From: Flavonifractor porci | GTDB taxonomy: Bacteria > Bacillota > Clostridia > Oscillospirales > Oscillospiraceae | Direction of reading: 5' to 3' | Assembly: GCF_037572415.1 (NCBI RefSeq) | Contig: NZ_JBBHLB010000004.1 | Location: 1 to 64,000, forward strand | Length of the DNA: 64,000 nt | Made by a program: the position numbers and the translations under genes | The notes under the pieces: generated by a model | Seen by the model: the letters and a program-made list of their open reading frames with translations, nothing else | Told to the model about the DNA's origin: nothing | The model's database searches: none | Shown here: positions 15,736 to 25,537 of the stretch, piece after piece | Numbering within the stretch: the first letter of the stretch is position 1 | How the letters are laid out: each line of letters starts with the position of its first letter

Positions 15736-17576
15736 AAAAATTTACCTGGGAGCCGTACACGGTGCCCCAATGGATCTATAAGGCCGTTCAGGCTTTACGG
15801 CCCGTGGAGCGCCTGCCGGTTTCCGTGTGGGCAGAAAAAAAGCGCACATTAACCGGCGGCGCCATGCCAGGCCCCTGGCGAAACAGTGTCACCCCCTACC
15901 TGGTGGAAATCATGGACGCCTTTTCCGACGACACGGTGGAGGAAATTATTTTTGTAAAGCCCACCCAGGTGGGCGGCACCACGGCCATGGAGAACATGAT
16001 CGGGTCCCTGATCGACCAAGACCCAGCACCCACAATGGTGGTGTATCCCTCCGACGATCTGGCAGAGGCAACAGCGGAAACCCGACTGATCCCCATGATC
16101 AAGGCCAACAAAGACACCGCCGACAAGTTCCGGGAGAATGAAAGCAAAAAATTACAGCTGAAATTCCTGGATATGTGGATCTTTCTCACCGGCGCCAACA
16201 GCCCGGCAGACCTGGCCAGCAAGCCGATCAAAGATCTTTTCATGGATGAAGTGGACAAGTTCCCCGCGGCCTCCAAGCGGGAGGCCGATCCCGTTTCACT
16301 GGCGCGGGAACGCACCAAGACATTTTTCAACCGCAAGATCTTCATGGCCTCCACCCCGACCCTGAAAACCGGCCACATTTGGGTGGCAAAGGAAAAGGCG
16401 GACGTGGAAAAACACTATTTTGTACCCTGCCCCCATTGCGGGGAGTACATCGAACTTGTTTTTGCACAGATCAAGTGGCCGTCCAAGGAGGACGTGCCGG
16501 AGAACACGGACCGGGCCGACATGGCCACCTATGTCTGCCAGAAATGCGGGTGTATCATCACAGATCAGGACAAGGCCAAAATGCTCCAGGCCGGGCGGTG
16601 GCAGGTGGTCCGCCAGAAAAGCCAGCACCCCCGGAGCGTGGCGTTTTGGATGAATACCCTGTATTCCCCCTTTACCCGCTTTTCTGATATTGCGCGGGAG
16701 TTCATGCGGAGCAAGGACGACCCGGACCTGCTGCACAACTTCACGAATTCATGGCTTGCCGAACCATGGGAGGACACCAAGCTGAAAACCAACGCCGAAA
16801 TGGTCATGGAGCGGCAGACGGATCTCCCGGAGTTTGCCCTGCCGCCCTGGACCAAACTGCTGACCGGCGGGATCGACGTGCAGGAAAATTGCCTGTACTG
16901 GACGATCCGGGCCTGGGGTGACTATATGACCTCCCAAAACATTGCCCACGGCCAGGCCCTTTCCATGGGTGAGGTGGAGCGGATCATGAACATGGAATTT
17001 ACCATGGACAACGGGGAGCGGGTCATGGTCAACCTGGCCCTGATGGACAGCGGCGACCAGACCGACGCCGTTTATGAGTTCTGCACCATGAATTCGGACT
17101 GGGCGCTGCCGTGCAAGGGCGTCAACACCCTGCAAGGCCATTACCGCCTTTCCACTGTGGACAAGGCCGGGAGCCGCGCCAACGGCATGACCCTGGTGCT
17201 GGTGGACGGCGGCAAGTACAAGGACCAGATCGCCGCCCGCATGAAAAAACCAAACGGGAACGGATCCTGGATGGTGTATCAGGGGTGCGATCTGGACTAC
17301 GCCGAACAGGTGACGGCGGAGCATAAAGTAACCGAGCGGGCCGGGGGCAAAGAGGTCCAGCGGTGGGTGCTGAAATCCTCCCACGCGGACAACCATTACC
17401 TGGACTGTGAAGTGTACGCGGCGGCAGCTGCCGACGTGCTGGGCGTTCGGTCACTATACCTGCAGAACAAAGTGGACGCCCAAGGAAATGAGATCAAGCA
17501 ATCGACACCGCCCGCCAAACGCCAGGAACGTCCGGCGGAGGAAAGCTGGATTGCAAAGAACGATAACTGGATCTGA
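15732..17576 (+). CDS. terminase large subunit (lambda GpA family)
   Basis: The protein has 614 residues. It contains SVWAEKKRTLTGGAMPGPWRNSVTPYLVEIMDAF and FVKPTQVGGTTAMENMIG (the Walker-like ATPase segment of GpA), an FLTGANSPADLASKPIKDLFMDEVDKFP DE box, a CPHCGEYIEL...CQKCGCI zinc site, and a C-terminal nuclease region with GGIDVQ. It packages DNA into proheads. GpA-type terminases are generally cos-type, which sits oddly with a transposase as the integration enzyme. Confidence 0.93.
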   Translation: MKKFTWEPYTVPQWIYKAVQALRPVERLPVSVWAEKKRTLTGGAMPGPWRNSVTPYLVEIMDAFSDDTVEEIIFVKPTQVGGTTAMENMIGSLIDQDPAPTMVVYPSDDLAEATAETRLIPMIKANKDTADKFRENESKKLQLKFLDMWIFLTGANSPADLASKPIKDLFMDEVDKFPAASKREADPVSLARERTKTFFNRKIFMASTPTLKTGHIWVAKEKADVEKHYFVPCPHCGEYIELVFAQIKWPSKEDVPENTDRADMATYVCQKCGCIITDQDKAKMLQAGRWQVVRQKSQHPRSVAFWMNTLYSPFTRFSDIAREFMRSKDDPDLLHNFTNSWLAEPWEDTKLKTNAEMVMERQTDLPEFALPPWTKLLTGGIDVQENCLYWTIRAWGDYMTSQNIAHGQALSMGEVERIMNMEFTMDNGERVMVNLALMDSGDQTDAVYEFCTMNSDWALPCKGVNTLQGHYRLSTVDKAGSRANGMTLVLVDGGKYKDQIAARMKKPNGNGSWMVYQGCDLDYAEQVTAEHKVTERAGGKEVQRWVLKSSHADNHYLDCEVYAAAAADVLGVRSLYLQNKVDAQGNEIKQSTPPAKRQERPAEESWIAKNDNWI

Positions 17577-17590
17577 TTGGAGGCCATAAC

Positions 17591-17818
17591 ATGATTGGAA
17601 ACACCGAAAGCCCGGCGGAAATGCTGGCCCAGGTCAATGCGGCTATTTCGGCGGTGCTGGCTGGCGGACAGTCCTACAAGCTGGGAAGCCGCCAACTGAC
17701 CCGCGCCGACCTGCCGACCCTGAACGCCATGCGGTCAAACCTGGAGGCGCAGATCAGCGCCGGCCAGTCTGAACAGTTGCTTGACCGGACGTTCGTGGCA
17801 TTTTTTGACGGGAGGTAA
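17591..17818 (+). CDS. gpW-like small head-tail joining protein
   Basis: The protein has 75 residues. AEMLAQVNAAISAVLAGGQSYKLGSRQLTRADLPTLNAMRSNLEAQI matches the small helical proteins (gpW/DUF6148 type) encoded between terminase and portal. TTGGAGG lies upstream. The portal starts 5 bp after the stop. Confidence 0.78.
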   Translation: MIGNTESPAEMLAQVNAAISAVLAGGQSYKLGSRQLTRADLPTLNAMRSNLEAQISAGQSEQLLDRTFVAFFDGR

Positions 17819-17822
17819 CGCC

Positions 17823-19319
17823 GTGAACATCTTTGACAGCATGGTAGCCGCGATCTCCCCACGCCGCGCTTGTGAGAGGGAGGCATGGCGGCAACAGCTG
17901 GAGATCCTGCGGAACTACGACGCCGCCGGTTATGGGCGCCTGAACGCCGGCTGGCGGGTCCACAACGAAAGCGCAGAAATCACAGACCGCATGAGCCGGG
18001 ACGTGGTACGGGCGCGGACCCGCGACCTGGAGCGAAACAGCGACATTGCCCAGTCCATCCTCTACGCATACAAGCGCAATGTGGTGGGAAAGGGCTATAC
18101 CCTGCGGGCCAGAACCGAGGACGAAACCCTGAACAAGCAGATTGAACGGACATGGAAACAATGGTGCAAGGCCCGAAACTGCGACGTGACCGGGGAGCAA
18201 TCTTTTTCCGAAATGCTACGCATGGCCGTGGAGCGGAAAAAGGTGGACGGCGGGATCCTGTTCCTGTTCCGTTACACCCCCGGCGGTGTGGTGCCGTTCA
18301 AACTGCAGGCCATGGAGGTGGACGAACTGGACACCTCCCAAACTACCCCGCGCAACCGGGGCAACCGGGTGGTGGGCGGCATTGAGTACAACGCAGACCG
18401 GCGCCCGGTGGGCTACTGGATCCGGCAATATGATCTTGACGGGTGGCAACTGACAAAGCCCGTTTACATCGACGCCAAGGACGTGTATTTCATCAAGGCA
18501 AAGCACCGCCCCAGCCAACTGCGGGAAATTTCCGACATGGCGCCCGTGGTAACACGGATCCGCGACACCAACGAATTTATTACCGCCGTTTCCGTCAAGG
18601 AACGGATCGCGGCCTGCCTGTCCGTATTCATCAAGCGGGCGATCCCGTCGGGCGGATTCGGGCGCGGCGGTGTCCGCAATGAGAGCGGCGGCGTGGACTA
18701 TGAGGGCAAGAAATTGGCCCCTGGTATGATCCAAAGCCTGGGCGCCGGCGACGAAATCCAAGTGGTAGATCCCAAAAGCACCGGAAGCGACGCCACCGGA
18801 TTCTTGAAAATGCAGCAGGGCTTGATTGGAGCGGGACAGGGCCTTTCCTATGAGGCCGTCAGCCGCGATATGAGCAGCGCCACATATTCCTCTGCCCGGC
18901 AAAACGCCATCGAGGACGAGGAAACCTACGCAGAGGACATTGAACTGATCACGGATTTTATGTCCGAGGTCTACGAAACTTTTATAATTTCTGGTTATCT
19001 CGCCGGACTGTTTAATATGCCCGGTTTTTGGGATAAAAAGGCGGACTACATGGAACATTCCTGGGTCAAATCGCCCAAGAAATGGATTGACCCCGCAAAA
19101 GAGAGTACCGCCAACAAAACCGCCTTGCAGTCCGGGCAAAAGACTTTCCCCGACATTTGCGCGGAACAGGGCAAGGACTGGAAAGACGCCGTGGACGAAA
19201 CGGCGGAGGTCCTGGAGTACGCCAGGGGAAAAGGCATAGAGATGGGAGGTGTAATTTTTGGAAATGGAACGACAGCAGCCCAGCAGAACGCAGGGGCAGC
19301 AGGCCGGCCCGAGCAATAA
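17823..19319 (+). CDS. portal protein (lambda family)
   Basis: The protein has 498 residues from the GTG after GGGAGGTAACGCC. Conserved features are the N-terminal RVHNESAEI..DRMSRDVVRARTRDLERNSDIAQS segment, FRYTPGG, SQLREISDMAPVVTRIRDTNEF and LSYEAVSRDMSSATYSSARQNAIED, the lambda-portal signature. It forms the dodecameric DNA gate. The 3' end overlaps the protease gene by 62 bp, typical of this family. Confidence 0.93.
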   Translation: MNIFDSMVAAISPRRACEREAWRQQLEILRNYDAAGYGRLNAGWRVHNESAEITDRMSRDVVRARTRDLERNSDIAQSILYAYKRNVVGKGYTLRARTEDETLNKQIERTWKQWCKARNCDVTGEQSFSEMLRMAVERKKVDGGILFLFRYTPGGVVPFKLQAMEVDELDTSQTTPRNRGNRVVGGIEYNADRRPVGYWIRQYDLDGWQLTKPVYIDAKDVYFIKAKHRPSQLREISDMAPVVTRIRDTNEFITAVSVKERIAACLSVFIKRAIPSGGFGRGGVRNESGGVDYEGKKLAPGMIQSLGAGDEIQVVDPKSTGSDATGFLKMQQGLIGAGQGLSYEAVSRDMSSATYSSARQNAIEDEETYAEDIELITDFMSEVYETFIISGYLAGLFNMPGFWDKKADYMEHSWVKSPKKWIDPAKESTANKTALQSGQKTFPDICAEQGKDWKDAVDETAEVLEYARGKGIEMGGVIFGNGTTAAQQNAGAAGRPEQ

Positions 19320-19884
19320 AAGCCAGGGCACCCGGAGCATGGGACGGATCATGTTCCGGGAAGCGGAGGGACAGGACAACCGCAGACGGACGATCAGCTT
19401 TTCCAGCGAGGAGCCATACCGACGATATTTCGGCATGGAAATCCTGGACCATGCGGACGGCGCGGTGGACCTGGAACGCCTGAACACCGTGGGCGTCCTG
19501 CTGTTCAACCACGACACGGACGAAGTGGTGGGCAAAGTGATCCGCGCCTGGGTAGAAAACCACAGAGGCATGGCAGAAGTGGAATTCGATACAGACGCAG
19601 AGGCCGAAAAGATTTTCGGCAAAGTCAAATCCGGCACCCTGAAAACCACGTCTGTCCGCTATTCGGTGGACGCCTGGGAGGAAGTGGTGGCCGGAAAAAC
19701 CAGCGCCGACGGGAGATTTACCGGCCCTTGCCAGATTGCCAGGAAGTGGACGCCCCTGGAGGTGTCCATTGTGTCTGTGCCGGCAGACGCCACCGTGGGC
19801 GTAGGAAGATCTGACGGCGGAAACCTGTGCGCCCCCTTGTCTGTCTATGAACGGCAGATCGAGGCCAACAAAAATTATCTTTAG
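19258..19884 (+). CDS. HK97-type prohead protease
   Basis: The protein has 208 residues from a TTG 7 nt after GGGAGGTG; ATG at 19264 is the alternative. LLFNHDTDEVVGKV, YSVDAW and LEVSIVSVPADATVGVGR match the S78/prohead protease fold with its catalytic His and Ser. It matures the capsid and its scaffold. Confidence 0.88.
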   Translation: MEMERQQPSRTQGQQAGPSNKSQGTRSMGRIMFREAEGQDNRRRTISFSSEEPYRRYFGMEILDHADGAVDLERLNTVGVLLFNHDTDEVVGKVIRAWVENHRGMAEVEFDTDAEAEKIFGKVKSGTLKTTSVRYSVDAWEEVVAGKTSADGRFTGPCQIARKWTPLEVSIVSVPADATVGVGRSDGGNLCAPLSVYERQIEANKNYL

Positions 19885-19899
19885 GAGGCAAGAGAAAAA

Positions 19900-21456
19900 A
19901 TGACTATTCAGGAAATGATCGCCCGCCAGCAGGAAATTGTCAGCGGCGCCCGCGCCGCGGGCCGCGACCTGACGGCGGAGGAGCAGCGGGAATTTGATGA
20001 ACTGCAGCGCAAGATCACCGAGGCCGGAAACCCCGCCGGCGGCGAGGGCGGCCAGCCCGGTGAGGGCAACCGTGGCGCTGGCAATCCCGGACAGGATGAA
20101 CACCCCGGCGGCGAGGACCCCAGCGACGCCGCCCGCCAGGCCGCCGTACTCCAGGAGCGCCAGCGGATCAGCGATATTGTGTCGCTGTGCCGTCAGACTG
20201 GCATGGATCCCGGCCAGTACATCAACAACGGCGCCAGCATGGACACCGTGCGGGCCGCAGCGGTGGACCACATGATCCAGCACGGCGCCCCTGTCCGTGG
20301 CCGCATGAACGGCGACCAGGGCGACAACTTCCGCCAGGCCGCCACCGACGTCATGCTTATGCGGGCGGGTGTCCCCGTGGAGAACCCCGACCAGGGCGTG
20401 GAGGAAATGCGCGGCCTGTCCCTGCGAGATCTGGCCATTGAGTGCATGGCCCGCGACGGCGAGGGAAGCCAGGCCAGCCTGCTGCGAATGGGCCGGGACG
20501 ATCTGTGGGCCATGGCCTGCCGTCAGTTCTTCAACCCCACCGCCTCTTTCCCCGCCATCCTGGACAACGCGATCAGAAAAAGCATTGTCCACCGCTACAC
20601 CCACACCCCCACCACGTTCCAGCTGTGGACTACCAAGGGCAGCGTGCCCGACTTTAAGCCGACCAAGGATCACTCCTACCTGGCCGGCGGCGCCGGTGAG
20701 TTTGCCCTGGTGGGTGAGAACGGCGAATTGAAGCACGACACCCCCAAGACCGACCTGCTGCCACAGCGCAAGATTGACACCTATGGCCGCCAGTTCAGCA
20801 TGAGCCGCCAGGCGTTTATCAACGATGATGTGGGCTTTATCACGGAGATCCCCGGCCTGTATGCGGCCAGCGCCAAGCGTACGATCAACAAGCAGGTCTA
20901 CAAGATCCTGGTGGATAGCCCCGCCATTTTCGACGGCGTCCCCCTGTTCAACGCCAACCATGGCAACCTGATCACCAGCGGCACCGCCCCCTCCATCGAG
21001 AGCCTGCAGGACATGATGTTCAAACTGCTTCTGCAGACCGATCCTTTCGGTGAGGCTATCACCGTACAGCCCCGCTATATCATCGTGCCCGTGGGCTACG
21101 GTTTCCTGCTGTCCCAGCTGCTTGAAACCAAGGAGATCGACGTGGAGGGTATCGGCAACCACACCGCCAACGCTCTGTATAACTACCGCAACCAGCTGAC
21201 CGTGATCGAGGACGGCACCCTGAACGCCCTGGCCGGAGCCTCCAAGCCTGTGCCCTGGTTCATGGTGGGCGACCCGTCCTATGCCAAGAGCCTGCAGGTG
21301 GACTATCTGAACGGCCAGGAAACCCCCACCATTCGCCGCAGCGAGGTTCCCGGCCAGTTGGGCTATGTGTGGGACATTTGGCTGGATTGGGGTATTACCG
21401 CTGTTGACTTCCGCGGTATTGCCAAGAACCCCGGCGTAGAGATCACCTTGAAGTAA
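19900..21456 (+). CDS. HK97-fold major capsid protein with N-terminal scaffold
   Basis: The protein has 518 residues. Residues 1-95 are a helical delta/scaffold region followed by a Gly/Pro-rich linker, then the capsid fold (TTKGSVPDFKPTKDHSYLAGG, LLPQRKIDTYGRQFSMSRQAFINDDVGF, DGVPLFNANHGNL, YIIVPVGYGFLLSQLLET). The preceding protease would remove the scaffold. AGGAGG upstream. The codons are strikingly C/G-ending, as expected for a highly expressed gene here. Confidence 0.93.
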   Translation: MTIQEMIARQQEIVSGARAAGRDLTAEEQREFDELQRKITEAGNPAGGEGGQPGEGNRGAGNPGQDEHPGGEDPSDAARQAAVLQERQRISDIVSLCRQTGMDPGQYINNGASMDTVRAAAVDHMIQHGAPVRGRMNGDQGDNFRQAATDVMLMRAGVPVENPDQGVEEMRGLSLRDLAIECMARDGEGSQASLLRMGRDDLWAMACRQFFNPTASFPAILDNAIRKSIVHRYTHTPTTFQLWTTKGSVPDFKPTKDHSYLAGGAGEFALVGENGELKHDTPKTDLLPQRKIDTYGRQFSMSRQAFINDDVGFITEIPGLYAASAKRTINKQVYKILVDSPAIFDGVPLFNANHGNLITSGTAPSIESLQDMMFKLLLQTDPFGEAITVQPRYIIVPVGYGFLLSQLLETKEIDVEGIGNHTANALYNYRNQLTVIEDGTLNALAGASKPVPWFMVGDPSYAKSLQVDYLNGQETPTIRRSEVPGQLGYVWDIWLDWGITAVDFRGIAKNPGVEITLK

Positions 21457-21468
21457 GGAGGAAAGAAC

Positions 21469-21639
21469 ATGAACGCGACCTATTGGCAGAAAGGCGATAC
21501 CCTGGACTACACCCCCACCGCAGAGGTGAAAAACGGCCAGGTGGTGAGCCTGGGCACCCGCGTGGGCGTGGCGGGCACCGATATTCCCGCAAACCAGCCC
21601 GGACACCTCCATGTGACTGGTGTGTTTGAAATGAAGAAA
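21469..21639 (+). pseudogene. DUF2190 capsid-accessory gene, 5' fragment (interrupted)
   Basis: It starts after AAGGAGGAAAGAAC. The first 57 codons (SLGTRVGVAGTDIPANQPGHLHVTGVFEMKK) match DUF2190 capsid decoration/accessory proteins. At codon 58 the sequence enters the inserted element, and the frame runs 13 codons into it to a stop at 21678. The remaining 3' part is intact at 29264-29416, in the matching frame. Confidence 0.88.
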
Positions 21640-21643
21640 AGTA

Positions 21644-21663
21644 CAGTTTACAAGGGACTACAC
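21644..21663 (+). repeat. left inverted repeat of the inserted element
   Basis: CAGTTTACAAGGGACTACAC matches the reverse complement of 29238-29257 with one mismatch (G/A). Likely part of the recombinase attachment site. Confidence 0.85.
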
Positions 21664-21696
21664 AGGGTAGGTATCTGACGGGAGGGGTGCCGCCAG

Positions 21697-23208
21697 TCAG
21701 ATTTTCCATGTGATGTTCAAGCTGTCGCTTGTGGCGGCTATGGTGGTGATCATCAAATCCACCACACGCCGCTTGTCATCAAAAGATACATTCTCCCAGG
21801 TATCGAGGTAGCCGGAAATCTGGCTGACCTGTTCCGGGCTGATGGCCTCCACAGTCAACTCCGCTATCCTTGCCAGAAGTTCCTGCTTGCGCCCGTCCAG
21901 TTCCGCTATCTTCACATTCACATAGGAGAACAGGACATTGTTTGCCCCCGTCAGACTGTCCACCAGCTTTTCAATCTCGCTGTCTACATGGGCAAGTTCC
22001 ACTTGCAGGGCGGTGATTTTCGGGTTTGCCTTTGCCGCTTTCTTTTTTCCTGTCAGCGTCTTGTAGCTTGCCAGCTTCTTTACCATCTGCTGATAAACAA
22101 CCGCTTCCAGTTCCGAAGTGATGATTTTCCCACAGCCAGGACAGCTTTTATTGTCCAGCCGTTTCGTGCAGCGGAGATACTGTTTGCCGGAGGGATTGTA
22201 GATACTCATAAGAGCATACCCGCAATTCCCGCACTTGATTTTTCCTGCCAGCCATGTGTGGGTGGCTTTCCGGGCAGACTGGATTTTCATGTTGTTCATC
22301 AGCTTCTTGCGGCAGGTCAGCCAGGTGTCGGAGGGGACGATACCCTCATGGGGAGCCAGTACCAGCATTTGGTCTTTTAAGTCGTTTTTCTTGCTGGCCT
22401 TTACATCTCGCCCTTGATACAGATAGCAGCCGTTCATGCCCGTAAAATCGGCAACGTCATTGACAATGACTGTACCTTGACTTTTGAAAAATTCGTACAC
22501 ATCAAGGTCTGCCTGCACATAGACAGGATTGCGTAACATCTGCGCCAGCGTGGGGCGTATCAGCTCTTTGCCATGGAACAAAATCCCCTGTTCGGCAAAG
22601 TACCGGGTAATGTCCCCGTAGGAAGTTGTGGGCTGGGCGTACATCTCAAACATCAGCCGGATATTGGCCGCTTCCTCCGGGTTTACCACCAGCTTCTTTG
22701 TGTTGATACCGTCCATCTTGATAGGCTCCGTATGGAAGCCGTAAGGGGCTTTCCCGCCCATCTTAAAGCCCCGCTGACTGCGGGAGTAGTAAGCGTCCGT
22801 TACCCGCTTCTGTATCGTTTCCCGTTCAAGCTGGGCGAACACGATACAGATATTCAGCATGGCCCGTCCCATCGGCGTGGAGGTATCAAACTTTTCCGTA
22901 GAGGACACAAACTCCACATTGTACTGCTGGAACAGCTCCATCATGTTGGCAAAGTCCAGAATGGAACGGCTGATACGGTCGAGCTTGTAAACCACGACCT
23001 TTGCAATCAAGCCCCGCTTGATGTCCCGCACCAGTTCTTGAAACTTCGGACGGTCTGTGTTCTTGCCGCTGTACCCTTTGTCTGTGTATTCCTTGCAGTT
23101 ACCGCCTTTCAACTCGTATTTGCAAAATTCAATCTGGCTTTCAATGGAAATGCTGTCCTTTTTGTCTACCGATTGTCTTGCATAGATTGCGTCTATCCGA
23201 TTGTTCAT
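21697..23208 (-). CDS. large serine recombinase of the inserted element
   Basis: The protein has 503 residues. The N-terminal resolvase domain has AIYARQS with the nucleophilic Ser13 and VVYKLDRISRSILDFANM. The recombinase domain starts near GFKMGGKAPYGF, and the zinc ribbon is KCGNCGYAL...LRCTKR...CPGCG. A C-terminal coiled coil follows. It would integrate and excise the element at short identical dinucleotides. The stop lies 33 bp inside the left inverted repeat, a normal placement for TnpX/TndX-like enzymes. Confidence 0.93.
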   Translation of the reverse strand: MNNRIDAIYARQSVDKKDSISIESQIEFCKYELKGGNCKEYTDKGYSGKNTDRPKFQELVRDIKRGLIAKVVVYKLDRISRSILDFANMMELFQQYNVEFVSSTEKFDTSTPMGRAMLNICIVFAQLERETIQKRVTDAYYSRSQRGFKMGGKAPYGFHTEPIKMDGINTKKLVVNPEEAANIRLMFEMYAQPTTSYGDITRYFAEQGILFHGKELIRPTLAQMLRNPVYVQADLDVYEFFKSQGTVIVNDVADFTGMNGCYLYQGRDVKASKKNDLKDQMLVLAPHEGIVPSDTWLTCRKKLMNNMKIQSARKATHTWLAGKIKCGNCGYALMSIYNPSGKQYLRCTKRLDNKSCPGCGKIITSELEAVVYQQMVKKLASYKTLTGKKKAAKANPKITALQVELAHVDSEIEKLVDSLTGANNVLFSYVNVKIAELDGRKQELLARIAELTVEAISPEQVSQISGYLDTWENVSFDDKRRVVDLMITTIAATSDSLNITWKI

Positions 23209-23302
23209 ATTGTCGCTCCTTTTCTTAAAAAAGAAACGGAGCTGCTGACAGTTCTATTATACCGCCAGCAGCCCCGCAAATCAATGATGGGTTTGGAAAA
23301 CC

Positions 23303-23515
23303 TTATGTCCCGGCTTCCTCACTCTCCCGCTTGTCGGCGTACTTGCGGAACACCTCATAAAGCTGCTGTTCCAGTTCCCGGCGTTTGGCTGCTTCCTGTT
23401 CCGGCGTGAACACCGGGGAGAGATTTTCCAGTGTGATTTCCTTTCCCTGAAAAGTCACGATTTCGATTTCCTTTTTGTATCTGATATTACTTATAAGATC
23501 ACCTTTCCTTTCCAT
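23303..23515 (-). CDS. small accessory protein of the mobilizable element
   Basis: The protein has 70 residues, with an EIVTFQGKEITLENLSPVFTPEQEAAKRRELEQQLYEVFRKYAD core: a short beta segment then a helical end. Such proteins regularly accompany relaxase and serine recombinase genes in Firmicutes elements. Overlaps the relaxase 3' end by 17 bp. Role unknown. Confidence 0.7.
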   Translation of the reverse strand: MERKGDLISNIRYKKEIEIVTFQGKEITLENLSPVFTPEQEAAKRRELEQQLYEVFRKYADKRESEEAGT

Positions 23516-24443
23516 GCTGCCGCTGTTGCCGTTTCAGTTCCGCTAAAATCTCCGGCGGGATACGGTCAACCAGCCGCCGCATATCGTCCAGTTCGCTTTT
23601 TAACTTCGCCCGTTCCATCGTGTCATTCATCTTGCCTTTTTCGCTGGCCTTTGCCCTGACTTCCAGCTTTTCATTTTCCGCTAACAAGTCATTGATTGTG
23701 ACCTTGTATTTTTTCAGTTGCCCGGAGAAGTTCTCCATCTGCGGAAACCACTTTTTCAGCATGGAGAGGGCTTCCTCTTTCTTCTTTCCGGCGTTCAGCG
23801 GGGTAATGCCGGAGAGAACCGCTTCAATGGCCCTCGCCTGTTTGGAGAGGTTGACCGCCTGTTTGAACAGCCGGGTGGGGATATGCTTCCGGCCCGTCTT
23901 GCTGGCGCTTTCCCCACGCTCCAGGTCGGGGTACTGCTCCACCATACAGGCGTGAAAATCGTCCTGCCACTTCGTCAGATTGGCCCGGTTGCCGATAATT
24001 TCTTTGGCGCACAGGCGGTTGTCCTTTGTCAGCGGCACAAAGACCAAGTGCAGATGGGGCGTTTTTTCATCCATGTGTACCATAGCCGAAACGATGTTCT
24101 CCCGGCCCACCCGGTCAATGAGGAAGTCCGCCGCCCTCTGGAAGTAGGCCGCTATCTCCTTTGGGGACTTGCCCTTGAAAAACTCCGGGCTGGCGGTAAT
24201 CAGCGTGTCCACAAACCGAGTGCTGTCCTTGCGGGTGCGGCATCTGGCCTGCTCGATGCGGCTCTGAATGAAATGGTAGTAGCGGCCATCCGGCTTGACG
24301 ATGTGGAAATTGTACTTGCTCCGGCTGGTGTCAATGTCCGGGTTGCTGGCGTACTGCTCCTTTTTCCGTTCATGGTGGGCTTCCAGCGGCCCCGCCGGGT
24401 GGCCCTTGTGCTTCTCAAATCGCAAAATTGCGTGTTGTGCCAT
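23499..24443 (-). CDS. MobV-family (Pre/Mob) relaxase
   Basis: The protein has 314 residues. HMDEKTPHLHLVFVPL is the metal-binding HxDExTPHxH motif of MobV relaxases. The N-terminal AQHAILRFEKHKGHPAGPLEAHHERKK is typical, and residues about 195-310 form a coiled coil. It nicks oriT and pilots DNA through a helper conjugation system. Preceded on its strand by GGAAAGGAG. Confidence 0.92.
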   Translation of the reverse strand: MAQHAILRFEKHKGHPAGPLEAHHERKKEQYASNPDIDTSRSKYNFHIVKPDGRYYHFIQSRIEQARCRTRKDSTRFVDTLITASPEFFKGKSPKEIAAYFQRAADFLIDRVGRENIVSAMVHMDEKTPHLHLVFVPLTKDNRLCAKEIIGNRANLTKWQDDFHACMVEQYPDLERGESASKTGRKHIPTRLFKQAVNLSKQARAIEAVLSGITPLNAGKKKEEALSMLKKWFPQMENFSGQLKKYKVTINDLLAENEKLEVRAKASEKGKMNDTMERAKLKSELDDMRRLVDRIPPEILAELKRQQRQHGKER

Positions 24444-24616
24444 TGAACTCCTTTCCCCATTCCATTCCTTTCCGGCGGGTTTTCCCGCCGAAAATATCTC
24501 TGATAGGATTGGAATGGAATGAATGTAAATAGATGGTTTTAATCTCTGTATTTCTATATACCGTCAGATTTCCGTACTTCAAGAGGATTGATTTTCGTAC
24601 TCGCCAAGTACGGTTT

Positions 24617-25012
24617 TCAGCCCTCCGGCGTACCATAACCGGATTTCTTGAAGTCGGTGTTTGGAACCGCTTCATAGGATTTCGGGTAAATGCGGTTGGG
24701 TTTTCCACAGCCCTGTTTCTGGATTTCCACCAGCCCCGCATACTGCAACTCCTGCAGGGTGTTGACCGCTTTCTGCCGCCCGCAGCGGAGCAAAGCGACC
24801 ACCTCGCAGATGGGGTAGTACAGGTAGACCCGCCCGTACTCGTCCGCCCAGCCGTTCTTCCGGGACAACTCCGCCCGGCGCAGGACAAAGGCATACAGCA
24901 CCTTCGCTTCGTTGCTCAAGGGCTGGAATGTGGGTGCTTCAAAAAGGAAATTGGGGAGCCGGGTGAAACTGAACGCCTTTTCCGGCTGGTGAATATAAAT
25001 CGTGTTTGTCAT
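24617..25012 (-). CDS. RepA N-terminal-domain replication initiator protein
   Basis: The protein has 131 residues. FTRLPNFLFEAPTFQPLSNEAKVLYAFVLRRAELS and VYLYYPICEVVALLRCGRQKAVNTLQELQYAGLVE are the RepA_N winged-helix signature of low-GC plasmid initiators. It ends soon after this domain, without the variable C-terminal part, so it may act as a regulator or support only limited replication of the excised circle. Confidence 0.85.
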   Translation of the reverse strand: MTNTIYIHQPEKAFSFTRLPNFLFEAPTFQPLSNEAKVLYAFVLRRAELSRKNGWADEYGRVYLYYPICEVVALLRCGRQKAVNTLQELQYAGLVEIQKQGCGKPNRIYPKSYEAVPNTDFKKSGYGTPEG

Positions 25013-25123
25013 AGCGTGTTTTGTGGACGGTTAGAGGCCCGTTTTCCGGGGCGAATGATAAATGATACCAGCCGCCCCGGTTGAGGGCTTGCGGAGCCTT
25101 GCAAATCAAGGCTTTTCCCGCTC

Positions 25124-25537
25124 TTAACTGTCCACAGCAGACCTCCTTTTCCGTTCACTTTCTGTTTTCTGCCGCCTGTGAACTCTGGCGGCGCAGTCCG
25201 GGCAGTATTTGCCCCGGTTGGACTTCGGGACGAACACACCGCCGCACTCCGCACAGCGTTTCAAGTCCCTGTCCCGGTAAATCTCCGCTTCCAGCGTCCT
25301 GTCCAGCGGCAAGACCGCCCAGCGGAACCACTTGCAGCAGACGGAGAACGAAATCATCTGCGGACAGGCGCAGGTGTCGCCATCGTCCAGCGCAAGGCAG
25401 TTTCCGTCCTCGCAGTTGCAGCACTCCCGGCGTATCAGGCCGCTGGCTCGTCTCTTCTGGGGCGGGGTTATGCGGTAGGGGGAGCCGTCCGGCCTGTGTT
25501 CCAGCGGCGGCAGGTGTTGATAGGGTCTTTTGCTCAT
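25124..25537 (-). CDS. cysteine-rich VLP-type protein
   Basis: The protein has 137 residues, with CCNCEDGNCLALDDGDTCACPQM, CCKWFRWAVLPLD and CAECGGVFVPKSNRGKYCPDC: many Cys and a zinc-ribbon end. This family travels with RepA_N and MobV genes in gut Firmicutes elements. Biochemical role unknown. Confidence 0.8.
   Translation of the reverse strand: MSKRPYQHLPPLEHRPDGSPYRITPPQKRRASGLIRRECCNCEDGNCLALDDGDTCACPQMISFSVCCKWFRWAVLPLDRTLEAEIYRDRDLKRCAECGGVFVPKSNRGKYCPDCAARVHRRQKTESERKRRSAVDS

Noticed and set aside
19066..21612. 848-codon open frame antisense to the portal, protease and capsid genes
   Set aside because: It mirrors the codon bias of the real plus-strand head genes, has no ribosome site and no recognisable motifs.
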